In this document: piece after piece, positions 1 through 8,126 of the stretch
How positions within the stretch are numbered: the first letter of the stretch is position 1
Layout of the letters: each line of letters begins with the position of its first letter
Assembly: GCF_047238185.1 (NCBI RefSeq)
Contig: NZ_JBDFMI010000001.1
Span: 2,852,001 to 2,916,000 of the forward strand
Direction of reading: 5' to 3'
DNA from: Bacillus_AD sp047238185
Lineage (GTDB): Bacteria; Bacillota; Bacilli; Bacillales; DSM-1321
DNA length: 64,000 nt
Notes under the pieces: model-generated
What the model was told of the DNA's origin: nothing
What the model saw: the letters and a program-made list of their open reading frames with translations, nothing else
Databases searched by the model: none
Position numbers and translations under genes: made by a program

Positions 1-975
1 AATCATAATAAGGCTTATGGCTATGGCCGGGAAAATGAGCATATGAGGATACATCATTAAAGATTTAAAACCATCATCAATCAACGTTCCCAAAGAAGCA
101 TGGGGTGCCTGCAAGCCTAATCCGATGAAGCTGAGAAACGCTTCAAAAAAGATTGCGCTCGGGATTGTAAACATAGTGTTAATGAGGATAACACCGGATA
201 AATTCGGGATTAAATGTTTAAAAATGATCTTGCCGTGCGAACTTCCTAACGTCCGGGAAGCCAATACGTATTCCTGCTCCTTGAATTTCAGCACCTGCGC
301 CCTGACTACACGGGCCATACTGACCCATCCTGTGATGGACATGGCGATGGTTATGGAAATAATCCCAGGTTCGAATACAAGAATCATCAGGATGACAACA
401 ACAAGATTCGGGATGCCCATCAATACCTCAGTTATCCTTTGCATCACCGTATCAAGCCGTCCCCCGAAATAACCGGAAATAGCCCCATAGGCAACTCCCA
501 CTATCATATCGATTGCGGCTGCCAAAAAAGCGATATAAAGGGAAATTTGCGCGCCTTTCCATAGTCGTGTGAATAAATCTCTGCCAAGTGCATCTGTTCC
601 AAACCAGTAGTACGTATCGCGTGGCACTTTTTTCATTTCATACATATTTATTTCCCTGCCGGTTTTTGTAACCGTCACTCCATCAAACGGGAGCCAATGG
701 ATATTCTCAAGGACAGGTATTTTGGGAGGAAGATTAGCTTGCCTTACATTTTGTGTATCGTATTCCTTGCCTGATATGAAAGGTCCGATAATCGCCATGA
801 TCAGAAAGAGAACCAAAATGACCATACAAAAAACGGCTCCTTTATTTTTTCGGACACGAAGCCAGGAATCCTTCCAAAAACTAAGGCTCGGCTTGCTGAT
901 TTGCTCGCTTAATGAACGGTCTACAACAACTGGCTTAAATTTATCCTGCGAAACATTCACATTAATATTTGACAT
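1..975 (-). CDS. oppC: Oligopeptide ABC transporter permease, OppC type (partial, cut by left edge)
   Basis: Inner-membrane permease of an oligopeptide importer; it pairs with OppB to form the channel. The ATG is at 975 and the frame stays open to base 1, giving 325 codons without a stop. The protein starts MSNINVNVSQDK, has a cytoplasmic N-terminal tail, a first membrane segment near residues 45-65 (FCMVILVLFLIMAIIGP), and the family's extracytoplasmic stretch before WFGTDALGRD. It is very similar along its whole length to the second copy at 6033-7067. The start codon overlaps the oppB stop by one base (TAATG), so translation is probably coupled. The C-terminal end, and any following ATPase genes, lie outside the window. 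Confidence 0.93.
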   Translation of the reverse strand, partial: MSNINVNVSQDKFKPVVVDRSLSEQISKPSLSFWKDSWLRVRKNKGAVFCMVILVLFLIMAIIGPFISGKEYDTQNVRQANLPPKIPVLENIHWLPFDGVTVTKTGREINMYEMKKVPRDTYYWFGTDALGRDLFTRLWKGAQISLYIAFLAAAIDMIVGVAYGAISGYFGGRLDTVMQRITEVLMGIPNLVVVILMILVFEPGIISITIAMSITGWVSMARVVRAQVLKFKEQEYVLASRTLGSSHGKIIFKHLIPNLSGVILINTMFTIPSAIFFEAFLSFIGLGLQAPHASLGTLIDDGFKSLMMYPHMLIFPAIAISLIMI

Positions 976-1904
976 TATTTAGGACCTCCTGCTAAACGAA
1001 TACGCGGATCGATCAGTCCATACAAAATGTCCACGATAAAGACAATTAAAATGAATAAAGCTGCAAATAATAAAGTCGTTCCCATTATAACCGGATAATC
1101 ATTCACCTGAATGGCTTTCGTAAATTGTTCCCCTATCCCAGGCACAGCAAATATCCGTTCCACAACCAATGTTCCAGTCATCAAAGACACCGTCAACGGT
1201 CCTAAAACAGTGACAACCGGAATAAGCGCGTTTCTCATCGCATGCTTGACTGATACCTCAAACATGCTTGCTCCTTTTGCTTTAGCCAGCACGATATATT
1301 CGGAACCAAGCACTTCGACCATTTCCGTACGCATAAAACGTGCAGCGATGGATATTGGGAAAATGCTGATGGCAATTGTCGGCATAATGGTATATTCAAA
1401 CCCTCTCCAGAACATAACCGGAAACCAGCCAAGTTTCACACCGATAAAATACTGCAGCAGCCCGGCAAATACAAAACTTGGGACCGACTTCCCGAGCACA
1501 GCCAAAAATGTACTTGTATAATCAATCCACGTATTTTGGTAGAGTGCGGCTACCAACCCCAAGACAATGCCTATAAAAGTGCCGAGGACCATTCCTTGAA
1601 AACCAAGCTGCATGGAAGGACCCAATAAGTTCTTAAGAATATCTGTAACAGGGGTATCATTAAACTGGAATGAAACACCCAGATCACCTTTTGTGATATT
1701 CAGCATATACCTTCCATATTGGACCGGTATAGGATCATCCAAGCCATACTTACTCTTCATAATTTCCAACTGCTGGGGCGATAATTTGTCCGCCTTTGAA
1801 AACGGAGTTCCAGGGATTATTTTCATGAGGAAAAAAGTAAGAGAAGCAATTATGAATAGAGTGATAACCATGTAGACAATTCGCTGTAATACAAATTTGA
1901 TCAA
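975..1904 (-). CDS. oppB: Oligopeptide ABC transporter permease, OppB type (downstream copy)
   Basis: Channel-forming permease of the oligopeptide importer. I place the start at the TTG at 1904, eight bases after an AGGAGG site. This gives 309 residues beginning MIKFVLQR, the same length and N-terminus as the paralogue at 7067-7996. The GTG at 1913 lies inside the ribosome site and is unlikely. Six membrane segments are visible. The EAA-type loop is near residues 195-225 (EYIVLAKAKGAS), followed by VPGIGEQF. It overlaps oppC by one base and lies about 105 bases after oppA, with a stem-loop between them. Confidence 0.93.
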   Translation of the reverse strand: MIKFVLQRIVYMVITLFIIASLTFFLMKIIPGTPFSKADKLSPQQLEIMKSKYGLDDPIPVQYGRYMLNITKGDLGVSFQFNDTPVTDILKNLLGPSMQLGFQGMVLGTFIGIVLGLVAALYQNTWIDYTSTFLAVLGKSVPSFVFAGLLQYFIGVKLGWFPVMFWRGFEYTIMPTIAISIFPISIAARFMRTEMVEVLGSEYIVLAKAKGASMFEVSVKHAMRNALIPVVTVLGPLTVSLMTGTLVVERIFAVPGIGEQFTKAIQVNDYPVIMGTTLLFAALFILIVFIVDILYGLIDPRIRLAGGPK

Positions 1905-1962
1905 ACATGACACCTCCTAATTTTCTGATAATTAAGCATATTTCGACATTTATTTTACAGGT

Positions 1963-1993
1963 AAAAAGAGAGTATGCTTTATACTCTCTTTCC
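1963..1993 (-). terminator. Stem-loop between oppA and oppB (attenuating terminator)
   Basis: On the minus strand the stem AAAGAGAGTAT pairs with ATACTCTCTTT around a short loop and is followed by a short T run. It lies just after the oppA stop. In opp operons such a hairpin commonly lets the binding protein be made in excess over the permeases. The same stem sequence recurs after the other oppA at 8057-8092. Confidence 0.7.
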
Positions 1994-2010
1994 CCTAAAT
2001 TATCGAAGTC

Positions 2011-3720
2011 TTATTTTAATACTTTCATATATTGATAGCTATATTCAGGACCAACAAGATGATATTTGAAGCCCTTGACTTTATCCACAATCAATAAGTT
2101 GGATGCACGTTGGTACATTGGGGCAATCGCTGCATCATCCATAACGATTTTTTCAGCTTTTTGCATATCTTCCCACCGCTGGGCAAAATCAGAAGAATTT
2201 TGTGCATCCTGGATCAATTTATCGTATTCAGGATTCGAATAGCTCATTTTATTATTGCCGCCGTCTGTTACCCAAAGATCTGAGAATGATATCGGATCCA
2301 GATAGTCAGGACCCCAGCCAGCCGCTTGCAGGTCATAATCTTGCTTTGTATCACGGTCTAAACGGATTTTGAACGGAACACTTTCCAATTTGATTGTCAA
2401 ACCAGGCAATGTCTTTTCCATTTGATCTTTCATATATTGGTCGGTTTTTTTAGATGTTTCTGTATCTCCGCCCAAATATCTGATGGTCAAATCTTTTTTA
2501 CCGATTTCTTTTAGGCCTGCTTCCCAATTCTTTTTGGCTTCCTTGGGATCATAAGTCAGCATGTCGCCATTGCCCTTCCGGAAATCTTCCCCTTTTTCAT
2601 CCTTGACGAAATCGGCTGGCACTGCAAAGTTTGCAGGTTTTGAACCGTTATTCAAAACAGCCGCTGCTAAGTCTTCCTTATTGAAAGATTGTGCAAGCGC
2701 TTTACGGATGTTTACATTTTGAAGCGCTTTATTGTCTTTTTGGTTCATCTTCAACCAAAAGACCGTAGGCTCCAACCAGCGAAGCATCCGTGGATCATCG
2801 GCATATTGCGGAACTACATCACTGCTTAATTTAATTGTTACATCAACTTCGCCTGCTTCTAGTGCATTTACAGCAGCCTGAGAGTCTTTTTGGACATTGA
2901 ATGTCAATTTATTTAATGTAACGTTGTCTGCATCGCGGTAGCCTTCATTCTTCTCCAATACCCATTCAGATGCAGTCGGACCATCCCATTTAGTCATCTT
3001 GAAAGGGCCATTCGACAATAGATTGGCTGCAGTAGCCGCATATTTGCCTGATTGTGCTTCAACGAATTTTTGGTTTTGCGGCATATATGTCCCGAATGCC
3101 ATCAACCCTTTGAAGAATTCAACTGTCATTGGTTTTTCTGTTTGAACCTTCACTGTATAATCATCAACAGCTTTTATGCCTAGGCTGTTCAGGTCATACT
3201 TTTTATTGTCTGCGCCTGCTTGAGTGATTTCTGCAGCACCAAGGATCTTGTGGTCCATCATGTATGAACCATAGTCAGATTTCGTTTTTGGATCAATGGC
3301 ACGCTGCCATCCATATACGAAATCATGTGCAGTGACCGGGTCGCCATTCGACCATTTCACATCGTTTTTCAATTTTATTGTAAACTCCTTGCCGTCAGAG
3401 CCCATTTCCGGCTCACCATCGGCAACTCCCGGCTCAAATTTATTATCTTGGTTTTGGCGGTACAAGCCTTCTTGCGTAGCATTAATCATTGTGAACGAAA
3501 TCGTATCGCTCACCTTTGCACTGTCCATGCCCGGAATTTCAGTTGATTCAAGAATACGTACCTCTTGGTTATCTGCCAATTCTTCCTTTTTCTCATTATC
3601 TTTACCTGGCTTTTCATTGGCATTAGTGTTTGCTTCATCATCTTTGCCGCTACAAGCTGCCAAGAATAAGCTCAGCACCAACAAAAGGCTCAAAATCAAA
3701 GAAAATTTTGACTTTTTCAA
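2011..3720 (-). CDS. oppA: Oligopeptide-binding lipoprotein, OppA type (downstream copy)
   Basis: Extracellular substrate-binding lipoprotein (SBP family 5) that captures peptides for the Opp importer. Start is a TTG at 3720 after an AAAAGGGG site. The signal peptide runs to the lipobox LAAC near residues 20-23, and the Cys becomes the lipid-anchored N-terminus. The linker after it is rich in D, E, K and N. Family signatures include FTIKLKNDVKWSNGDPVTAHDF near residue 115. At 569 residues it has the usual length. It is a close relative of the OppA at 8127-9815 but clearly diverged, so this is an old duplication. It has its own promoter at 3760-3787. Confidence 0.95.
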   Translation of the reverse strand: MKKSKFSLILSLLLVLSLFLAACSGKDDEANTNANEKPGKDNEKKEELADNQEVRILESTEIPGMDSAKVSDTISFTMINATQEGLYRQNQDNKFEPGVADGEPEMGSDGKEFTIKLKNDVKWSNGDPVTAHDFVYGWQRAIDPKTKSDYGSYMMDHKILGAAEITQAGADNKKYDLNSLGIKAVDDYTVKVQTEKPMTVEFFKGLMAFGTYMPQNQKFVEAQSGKYAATAANLLSNGPFKMTKWDGPTASEWVLEKNEGYRDADNVTLNKLTFNVQKDSQAAVNALEAGEVDVTIKLSSDVVPQYADDPRMLRWLEPTVFWLKMNQKDNKALQNVNIRKALAQSFNKEDLAAAVLNNGSKPANFAVPADFVKDEKGEDFRKGNGDMLTYDPKEAKKNWEAGLKEIGKKDLTIRYLGGDTETSKKTDQYMKDQMEKTLPGLTIKLESVPFKIRLDRDTKQDYDLQAAGWGPDYLDPISFSDLWVTDGGNNKMSYSNPEYDKLIQDAQNSSDFAQRWEDMQKAEKIVMDDAAIAPMYQRASNLLIVDKVKGFKYHLVGPEYSYQYMKVLK

Positions 3721-3759
3721 ATATTTACACCCCTTTTATGTATTTAGCATTACAAATTT

Positions 3760-3787
3760 ATTATACAAGCTTTTAGTTGTTTGTAAA
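3760..3787 (-). promoter_or_regulatory. SigA-type promoter of the downstream opp operon
   Basis: Read on the minus strand: -35 TTTACA (3787-3782), a 16-base spacer, -10 TATAAT (3765-3760). The same hexamers and spacing precede the other oppA (9861-9888), so both operons seem independently transcribed from conserved promoters. Confidence 0.75.
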
Positions 3788-3915
3788 TTATGTTTTTTAT
3801 AAATATTTACAAATCTTAATGAATTTAACAATTTTTGAGCGCGAATTAGTTCTTTATACCTATAAAACTTACCGTATATTTACTGTTTTACAGTATTATT
3901 GCCGTAAACAAGTAA

Positions 3916-3945
3916 AGGAAGCGCTTTTCCATTTTTCGAAAAATT
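3916..3945. promoter_or_regulatory. Candidate CcpA (cre) and CodY sites upstream of oppA
   Basis: AGGAAGCGCTTTTCC (3916-3930) agrees with 12 of 14 positions of the cre consensus when read on the minus strand. Directly beside it, ATTTTTCGAAAAATT (3931-3945) agrees with 12 of 15 positions of the CodY box AATTTTCWGAAAATT. Both lie over 125 bases upstream of the -35, so a role in repression is uncertain. The rest of the 300-base gap holds the promoter and the oppF terminator. Confidence 0.4.
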
Positions 3946-3989
3946 TCATAAGCCTGCATACTTATTCAAAATCTGTTTTAAATGCAAGA

Positions 3990-4023
3990 AAAAAACATGC
4001 GGGATGTTTACCCGCATGTTTTT
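3990..4023. terminator. Terminator after oppF
   Basis: The stem CATGCGGG/CCCGCATG has A and T runs on both sides, so it can act in both directions. It ends the upstream opp operon immediately after the oppF stop and isolates it from the second oppA promoter. Confidence 0.85.
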
Positions 4024-4966
4024 ATTGAATGCCTAGTTGCTTTTGATATTCATTGAATTCTTTTTCTGAACAAAGGACAAAATGCCCTGGTTTCACTTCA
4101 CGCATTTTCAATTCTTCACTGCCATCATAGTTGTGGACGGCAGGATCATAGGCAACCCTTTTTCTTGTCCGTTCACTGATTGGGTCAGGCTGGGGAATTG
4201 CTGACAATAGAGATTTTGTATATGGATGCAATGCATTATTATACAATTCTTCGCTTGTTGTCAGTTCAACCAATTTCCCGAAATACATAACGCCGATCCG
4301 GTCGCTGATATATTTCACCATGGAAAGGTCATGGGCAATAAACAAATACGTCAAGCCTTTTTCTTTTTGCAATTCTTTCAGAAGGTTGACGACCTGTGCC
4401 TGGATGGAAACATCCAAAGCTGAAATCGGTTCATCGGCAATGATAAAATCGGGCTGGACCGCTAGAGCCCGTGCAATTCCGATACGCTGGCGCTGGCCGC
4501 CTGAGAATTCATGCGGATAGCGGTTGGCATGCTCACGGTTTAGGCCAACCGTCTCAAGCAGATGGTACACTTGATTCATGCGGTCTTCTTTTGATTTGGC
4601 CAACCCGTGGATATCGATGCCTTCAGCAATAATATCGGCTACCTTCATACGAGGGTTTAAAGAAGCGTACGGATCCTGGAAAATCATTTGCATTTTCCGG
4701 TTTAGTTCTTTCATTTCCTCTTTGGACTTTTTGCCGTGGACGTTTTGCCCGCGGAATAACACCTCGCCGCTCGTTGCTTCGTATAGGCGGATTATCGTAC
4801 GGCCCGTCGTGGATTTTCCGCAGCCGGATTCACCAACAAGACCTAATGTTTCTCCTTCATAGATGAAAAAATTGACATCATCTACTGCTTTAACCATGTT
4901 TGGCTTCCCGACATTGAAATGCTGCTTTAAATGGTTAACTTCCAGTAATTTTTTGTTAACATCCAT
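4022..4966 (-). CDS. oppF: Oligopeptide ABC transporter ATP-binding protein, OppF type
   Basis: One of two ATPases that power the Opp importer. I choose the ATG at 4966, seven bases after GGAGGA, giving 314 residues (MDVNKKLLEVNHL). The Walker A motif is GESGCGKST near residues 48-56. The ABC signature is SGGQRQRIGIARALA and the Walker B is FIIADEP. The C-terminal extension typical of peptide transporter ATPases follows (HPYTKSLLSAIP). The oppD stop lies one base upstream of the start (TAAGATG). It is the last gene of the five-gene operon. Confidence 0.95.
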   Translation of the reverse strand: MDVNKKLLEVNHLKQHFNVGKPNMVKAVDDVNFFIYEGETLGLVGESGCGKSTTGRTIIRLYEATSGEVLFRGQNVHGKKSKEEMKELNRKMQMIFQDPYASLNPRMKVADIIAEGIDIHGLAKSKEDRMNQVYHLLETVGLNREHANRYPHEFSGGQRQRIGIARALAVQPDFIIADEPISALDVSIQAQVVNLLKELQKEKGLTYLFIAHDLSMVKYISDRIGVMYFGKLVELTTSEELYNNALHPYTKSLLSAIPQPDPISERTRKRVAYDPAVHNYDGSEELKMREVKPGHFVLCSEKEFNEYQKQLGIQ

Positions 4967-4967
4967 C

Positions 4968-6017
4968 TTACAGTCCTCCATTCATTGAGAGGAATTGATT
5001 TCTTCGTTTAACGACTGCCTCAGGAGGCTCGACCTTCGGAGCATCAGGATGCAATAGCCATGTGGCCGCATAATGAGTATCCGACACTTTGAATAATGGC
5101 GGATCTTCTTCTAGGTCGATCTGCATGGCATATTTATTACGCGCTGCGAATGCATCGCCTTTCGGAGGGTTCAATAAATTTGGAGGCGTTCCTGGAATAA
5201 CATACAGTTCTTTTCCTCTAGAATCCAAATCGGGCATTGAACTGATCAACCCCCATGTATACGGATGCTGCGGATTATAAAAAATCTCATCAACTGTTCC
5301 GATTTCCACAATTTTACCGCCATACATAACCGCAACACGGTCAGCTACATTGGCCACTACGCCAAGATCATGGGTAATAAAGATAATGCTTGTATCTATT
5401 TTCTTCTGCAATGCTTTCATCAGCTCAAGAATCTGCGCTTGGATAGTTACATCCAATGCAGTTGTCGGCTCATCGGCAATCAATACTTGAGGATTGCAAG
5501 CAAGTGCGATTGCAATAACAACACGCTGTCTCATTCCGCCTGAAAATTGGTGGGGATATTGTTCGAATCGAGCTTCAGGCATTGGAATACCAACTAGTTT
5601 CAACAAATCGACCGCTCTTTTTTTCGCTTCATGCTTGCTTAATTTCTGATGTTTTCTCAGTGGCTCCATAATTTGCTTGCCGACTTTCATTGTCGGATTC
5701 AAGGAAGTCATCGGATCCTGGAAAATCATTGAAATATCTTTACCGCGGATTTTTTCCATTTGGCGTTCCGGCAACTTAGACAAATCATTGCCGTTAAATA
5801 GAATTTCTCCATTTTTATATTCTGAGTTTCCTGGAGGCAGAAGTCGCATAATGGACTTAGTTGTAACTGATTTCCCGGAACCTGACTCCCCTACAATTGC
5901 CAATGTCTCCCCTTTATACAGGTCAAAATTGACTCCACGGATCGCCTGTACCTCGCCAGCGAATGTGTGGAATGAAATATGCAAGTCTTTTACTTCTAAT
6001 ACTTTTTCCTTTTCCAT
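4968..6017 (-). CDS. oppD: Oligopeptide ABC transporter ATP-binding protein, OppD type
   Basis: The second ATPase of the importer, 349 residues. Walker A is GESGSGKSVT near residues 43-52, the signature is SGGMRQRVVIAIALA and the Walker B is VLIADEP. The C-terminal family extension has HPYTWGLISSMP and a PGTPPNLLNPPKGDAFAAR region. That region normally carries the CPFxxRC cluster ligating an iron-sulfur or metal site in DppD/OppD, but here the Cys residues are absent. It lies 15 bases after oppC and directly abuts oppF. Confidence 0.95.
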   Translation of the reverse strand: MEKEKVLEVKDLHISFHTFAGEVQAIRGVNFDLYKGETLAIVGESGSGKSVTTKSIMRLLPPGNSEYKNGEILFNGNDLSKLPERQMEKIRGKDISMIFQDPMTSLNPTMKVGKQIMEPLRKHQKLSKHEAKKRAVDLLKLVGIPMPEARFEQYPHQFSGGMRQRVVIAIALACNPQVLIADEPTTALDVTIQAQILELMKALQKKIDTSIIFITHDLGVVANVADRVAVMYGGKIVEIGTVDEIFYNPQHPYTWGLISSMPDLDSRGKELYVIPGTPPNLLNPPKGDAFAARNKYAMQIDLEEDPPLFKVSDTHYAATWLLHPDAPKVEPPEAVVKRRNQFLSMNGGL

Positions 6018-6032
6018 TAAACTTCACCTACC

Positions 6033-7067
6033 TTAATCGCGCATTTTTGGATCTAGTGCATCACGCAAGCCATCAGCAACCATGTTGAAGCAAATCATGA
6101 TTAAACTGATTGTTATTGCCGGATATATCAACTGGTGCGGATACGTCAGCAATGATTTGAATCCATCATCAATCAATGTTCCAAGCGATGCATGTGGAGC
6201 TTGTAAACCAAGTCCAATGAAGCTTAAGAAGGATTCAAAGAAAATCGCACTTGGAATTGTAAACATTGTATTAATAATAATGACCCCCGCCAGGTTAGGC
6301 ACAAGGTGCTTAAAGATTATTTTACTGTGGGATCCGCCAAGTGTTCTGGAAGCCAACACATATTCTTGTTCTTTCAATTTCATAATTTGAGCACGGACAA
6401 CGCGGGCCATCGAAACCCATCCGGTTATAGATAACGCAATGGTAATGGATAGAATACCAGGTTTCAGTACTAGAATCATAAGTACGACGACAACCAGATT
6501 AGGAATACCCATCAATATTTCTGTGATACGCTGCATGACGTTATCAAGCTTGCCGCCAAAATAGCCTGATATAGCACCGTACGCAACACCGATTACCATA
6601 TCAATGACAGCTGCCAAGAGGGCGATATATAAAGAGATTTGTGTACCTTTCCATAGACGGGTGAACAGGTCCCGGCCCAATGAATCTGTACCGAACCAAT
6701 AATACGTATCAGCAGGGACATTTTTCTGTTTATACATATCTATTTCCACGCCACTGCGGTTTTTCATTGTTCCATCGAACGGCAGCCAATGGACATTTTC
6801 AATTCCCGGAATTTTGGCAGGAAGATTAGCATGGCGCACATTTTGTGTATCATACTCACGGCCGCTGATAAGCGGGCCAAGGAATGCCATTATAACGATC
6901 AATAAAAGAATAACAAGGCTGATAATCGCTCCTTTATTCTTTTTGACGCGGAGCCATGCATCCTGCCAGAAATTCAAGCTGGGCTTAGTGATTTCTTCTC
7001 CTTTTGAGGCATCAATAACGGCAGGGTGGAATTTTTCTTTTGCTATTTTGATATCAATGTTTGCCAT
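6033..7067 (-). CDS. oppC: Oligopeptide ABC transporter permease, OppC type (upstream copy)
   Basis: Channel permease of the complete opp operon, 344 residues. It has a cytoplasmic tail, a first membrane helix at about residues 47-68, the WFGTDSLGRDLFTRLWKG motif, and the EAA loop around EYVLASRTLGGSHSKIIFKHLVPN. The start overlaps the oppB stop by one base (TAATG). It is highly similar to the partial copy at 1-975. Confidence 0.95.
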   Translation of the reverse strand: MANIDIKIAKEKFHPAVIDASKGEEITKPSLNFWQDAWLRVKKNKGAIISLVILLLIVIMAFLGPLISGREYDTQNVRHANLPAKIPGIENVHWLPFDGTMKNRSGVEIDMYKQKNVPADTYYWFGTDSLGRDLFTRLWKGTQISLYIALLAAVIDMVIGVAYGAISGYFGGKLDNVMQRITEILMGIPNLVVVVLMILVLKPGILSITIALSITGWVSMARVVRAQIMKLKEQEYVLASRTLGGSHSKIIFKHLVPNLAGVIIINTMFTIPSAIFFESFLSFIGLGLQAPHASLGTLIDDGFKSLLTYPHQLIYPAITISLIMICFNMVADGLRDALDPKMRD

Positions 7068-7996
7068 TATTTATTACCTCCTGCCAATCTGATTCTTGGA
7101 TCGATTAAACCATACAGGATATCGACCACCAGTGTAACGACTACAAACAGTGCTGCGAACAGTAAAGTCGTCCCCATGATAACAGGATAGTCATTCACTT
7201 GGATTGATTTTACGAATTGCTCACCGATTCCTGGCACAGCAAAGATTTTCTCTACTACCAATGAACCGGTCATTAATGAAACGACCAATGGTCCCATAAC
7301 AGTTACAACAGGAATCAAGGCATTTCTCATCGCATGTTTGAAAGCAATTTCAAATGAGCTTGCTCCCTTTGCTTTTGCTAGAGTGATATAGTCAGATCCT
7401 AAAACTTCTACTAATTCAGTACGCATGAAACGTGCTGCGATTGATATAGGGAAAATAGACAACGCGATCGTTGGCATAATGGTATATTCCCATCCGCGCC
7501 AGAACATAGTTGGGAACCAGCCCAGCTTAACTCCGATAAAGTATTGGAGCAATCCGGCAAAGACGAAGCTTGGTATTGATTTACCGAGAACGGCTATAAA
7601 GGTTGCCCCATAGTCTATCCACGTATTTTGTTTCAAAGCCCCTACCAAGCCAAGCAATATACCGACAATCGTACCGAAAACCATCGCTTGGAAACCAAGT
7701 TGTGTGGATGGGCCGATCAAATCTTTAAGGATATCATTAACTGAAGTGTTATCAAATTGGAATGAAACGCCTAAGTCACCTTTTACTAGCTTGCCCATGT
7801 ATTTTACATATTGGACGGGAACAGGATCGTTCAAGCCGTATTTGTCTTTCATGATTTCAATTTGCTCGGGCGATAACTTATCTGCTTTTGTAAACGGAGT
7901 CCCTGGAATAATTTTCATGAGGAAAAATGTAAGAGAAGCGATTATAAATAGCGTTAACAGCATGTAAAAAACACGTTGAGCAATATATTTAATCAT
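7067..7996 (-). CDS. oppB: Oligopeptide ABC transporter permease, OppB type (upstream copy)
   Basis: Partner permease of OppC, 309 residues, six predicted membrane segments. Start ATG at 7996 after TAGGAGGTG. The N-terminal MIKYIAQRVFYMLLTLFIIASLTFFLMK is typical of OppB/DppB, and the EAA loop is near residues 195-225 (DYITLAKAKGAS). It is preceded by a stem-loop that separates it from oppA. Confidence 0.95.
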   Translation of the reverse strand: MIKYIAQRVFYMLLTLFIIASLTFFLMKIIPGTPFTKADKLSPEQIEIMKDKYGLNDPVPVQYVKYMGKLVKGDLGVSFQFDNTSVNDILKDLIGPSTQLGFQAMVFGTIVGILLGLVGALKQNTWIDYGATFIAVLGKSIPSFVFAGLLQYFIGVKLGWFPTMFWRGWEYTIMPTIALSIFPISIAARFMRTELVEVLGSDYITLAKAKGASSFEIAFKHAMRNALIPVVTVMGPLVVSLMTGSLVVEKIFAVPGIGEQFVKSIQVNDYPVIMGTTLLFAALFVVVTLVVDILYGLIDPRIRLAGGNK

Positions 7997-8056
7997 ATCC
8001 CCGCACCTCCTAAATAGTTAGAATTTTCAACAATGTTCGACAATTTTACAGTAGTA

Positions 8057-8092
8057 AAAAGAGAGTATATCGGAATAATATACTCTCTTTTA
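8057..8092 (-). terminator. Stem-loop between oppA and oppB (upstream operon)
   Basis: AAAAGAGAGTATAT pairs with ATATACTCTCTTTT around a short loop on the minus strand. The stem core is the same as at 1963-1993 although the surrounding sequence has diverged, which suggests it is maintained as a partial terminator or mRNA stabiliser between oppA and oppB. Confidence 0.7.
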
Positions 8093-8126
8093 AAGTACTA
8101 CACACAAAGCATGGTTCTAAAAAAGA